Assembly: GCA_003212115.1 (NCBI GenBank)
Contig: QCQS01000023.1
Span: forward strand, 1-15,268
Reading direction: 5' to 3'
DNA length: 15,268 bases
Origin: Prochlorococcus sp. AG-455-E15
GTDB taxonomy: Bacteria; Cyanobacteriota; Cyanobacteriia; PCC-6307; Cyanobiaceae
Part shown: positions 14,723-15,268 of the stretch, piece after piece
How positions within the stretch are numbered: the first letter of the stretch is position 1
How the letters are laid out: each line of letters begins with the position of its first letter
The notes under the pieces: generated by a model
Seen by the model: only the letters and a program-made list of their open reading frames with translations
What the model was told of the DNA's origin: nothing
Databases searched by the model: none
Translations under genes and position numbers: made by a program

Positions 14723-15268
14723 TTATATTAGCTCACTATGAGCACTATATATTTTACCATCTTCCATATTTAATATCCTGTCAGCCATATCAGAAATTCT
14801 TGGATCATGCGTCACCATAAGTACAGAACAATTTTGCTCTTTTGCTAGTTTCCTTAAAAGGGTTACTATTTCTCTTCCTGTGACGCTATCTAAAGCAGAG
14901 GTGGGCTCATCAGCTAATAAAAGTTTTGGGTTAGCAGATAAAGCTCGAGCAATTGCTACTCTCTGTTTCTGCCCACCAGATAAGTCATTTGGCAACTTTT
15001 TGTGATGTTCTTCTAATCCTACTGCTGACAACCAATTCCGAGCTATTTCACGTCTTTGCAAATATGTTAAACCTTTTATTAAATCGGCTCCCATCTGGAC
15101 ATTTTGTTCTGCTGTTAAACATCTCAGAAGATTGTGACCTTGAAAAATCATTCCAATACTTCTTCTAAGAATTTGACGAGTTTTCCTTGATGCTCCATTT
15201 AACTGATTATTTAATACAGTTAAATCTCCACTTTGACAGGTTCTCAAGGCACCAATTAATGTTAAAAG
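14723..15268 (-). CDS. devA: ABC transporter ATP-binding protein, DevA-like, 5' end cut by the window edge
   Basis: ATPase subunit of an exporter of the DevBCA/MacB type; in Anabaena DevBCA exports heterocyst glycolipids, but Prochlorococcus makes no heterocysts, so the substrate here is unknown. The frame is open to the right edge: residues before the apparent TTG at 15247 read LLTLIGAL, which is the region just after Walker A, so the P-loop and about 40 N-terminal residues lie outside. Visible are the Q-loop IFQGHNLLRCLTAEQNVQM, the ABC signature LSGGQKQRVAIARAL (near 14983), Walker B LLLADEPTSALD (near 14923) and the H-loop MVTHDPR. The short spacing after the Q-loop and NVQMG resemble DevA. 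The permease and membrane-fusion partners (devC, devB) are expected upstream, beyond the window. The C-terminus ends normally at 14723. Confidence 0.88.
   Translation of the reverse strand, partial: LLTLIGALRTCQSGDLTVLNNQLNGASRKTRQILRRSIGMIFQGHNLLRCLTAEQNVQMGADLIKGLTYLQRREIARNWLSAVGLEEHHKKLPNDLSGGQKQRVAIARALSANPKLLLADEPTSALDSVTGREIVTLLRKLAKEQNCSVLMVTHDPRISDMADRILNMEDGKIYSAHSELI

Noticed and set aside
14953..15168. 71-codon ORF antisense to the DevA-like gene
   Set aside because: Opposite the ABC signature and Q-loop coding region; shadow.
15245..15247. TTG at 15247 as the start of the ABC ATPase
   Set aside because: The frame is open to the window edge and reads LLTLIGAL upstream, the expected sequence after Walker A, so the gene is partial, not short.
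1..15268. tRNA, rRNA, CRISPR, insertion sequence or prophage signals
   Set aside because: No gap is longer than about 130 bases, and no cloverleaf, direct-repeat array, transposase or integrase was seen.

Overview
The window is AT-rich, gene-dense and reads as the chromosome of a marine picocyanobacterium, most likely a high-light-adapted Prochlorococcus. The basis for this is: low GC, very short intergenic gaps, few Shine-Dalgarno sequences, geranylgeranyl reductase (chlP), a ferredoxin-type sulfite reductase, a DevA-type ABC ATPase, and an EF-Ts and RecG of cyanobacterial size. Strain-level assignment is inference; no search was run. I see no insertion sequence, prophage, CRISPR, tRNA or rRNA, and base composition is even, so this looks like core genome rather than an island.

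Layout. Positions 1-1419 (minus): 5' part of typA/bipA, cut by the left edge. 1549-2262 (minus): membrane-anchored VanY-type D,D-carboxypeptidase. 2376-3716 (plus): chlP, whose 3' end overlaps the convergent glyS (3697-5859, minus) by 20 bases. 5947-7734 (plus): sulfite reductase sir, divergent from glyS. 7738-8421 (minus): VanX-type D-Ala-D-Ala dipeptidase, ending 3 bases from the sir stop. Then a minus-strand run, in transcription order: rpsB (12746-13450), tsf (12045-12701), an unrecognised protein (10955-12079) and recG (8479-10932). Upstream of rpsB lie a family 2 glycosyltransferase (13579-14490), a 49-residue very basic protein (14555-14704) and the C-terminal part of a DevA-like ABC ATPase (14723 to the right edge), all on the minus strand.

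How the genes work together. typA, glyS, rpsB and tsf serve translation. recG serves replication-fork and recombination repair. chlP makes the phytyl chain for chlorophyll and tocopherol, and sir completes assimilatory sulfate reduction with photosynthetic ferredoxin as donor. The two M15 peptidases trim or recycle peptidoglycan D-Ala-D-Ala ends. The glycosyltransferase and the DevA ATPase point to envelope glycan or glycolipid assembly and export, but their partners are outside the window.

The most notable unexplained structure is the rpsB leader (about 13463-13525, minus strand). It is locally GC-rich in an AT-rich genome and has two interleaved complementary segments that would form an H-type pseudoknot, a competing internal hairpin, and a mini-ORF in frame with rpsB. 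It looks like an autoregulatory leader for the rpsB-tsf operon. Other points of interest are the unknown protein between tsf and recG and the small basic protein.
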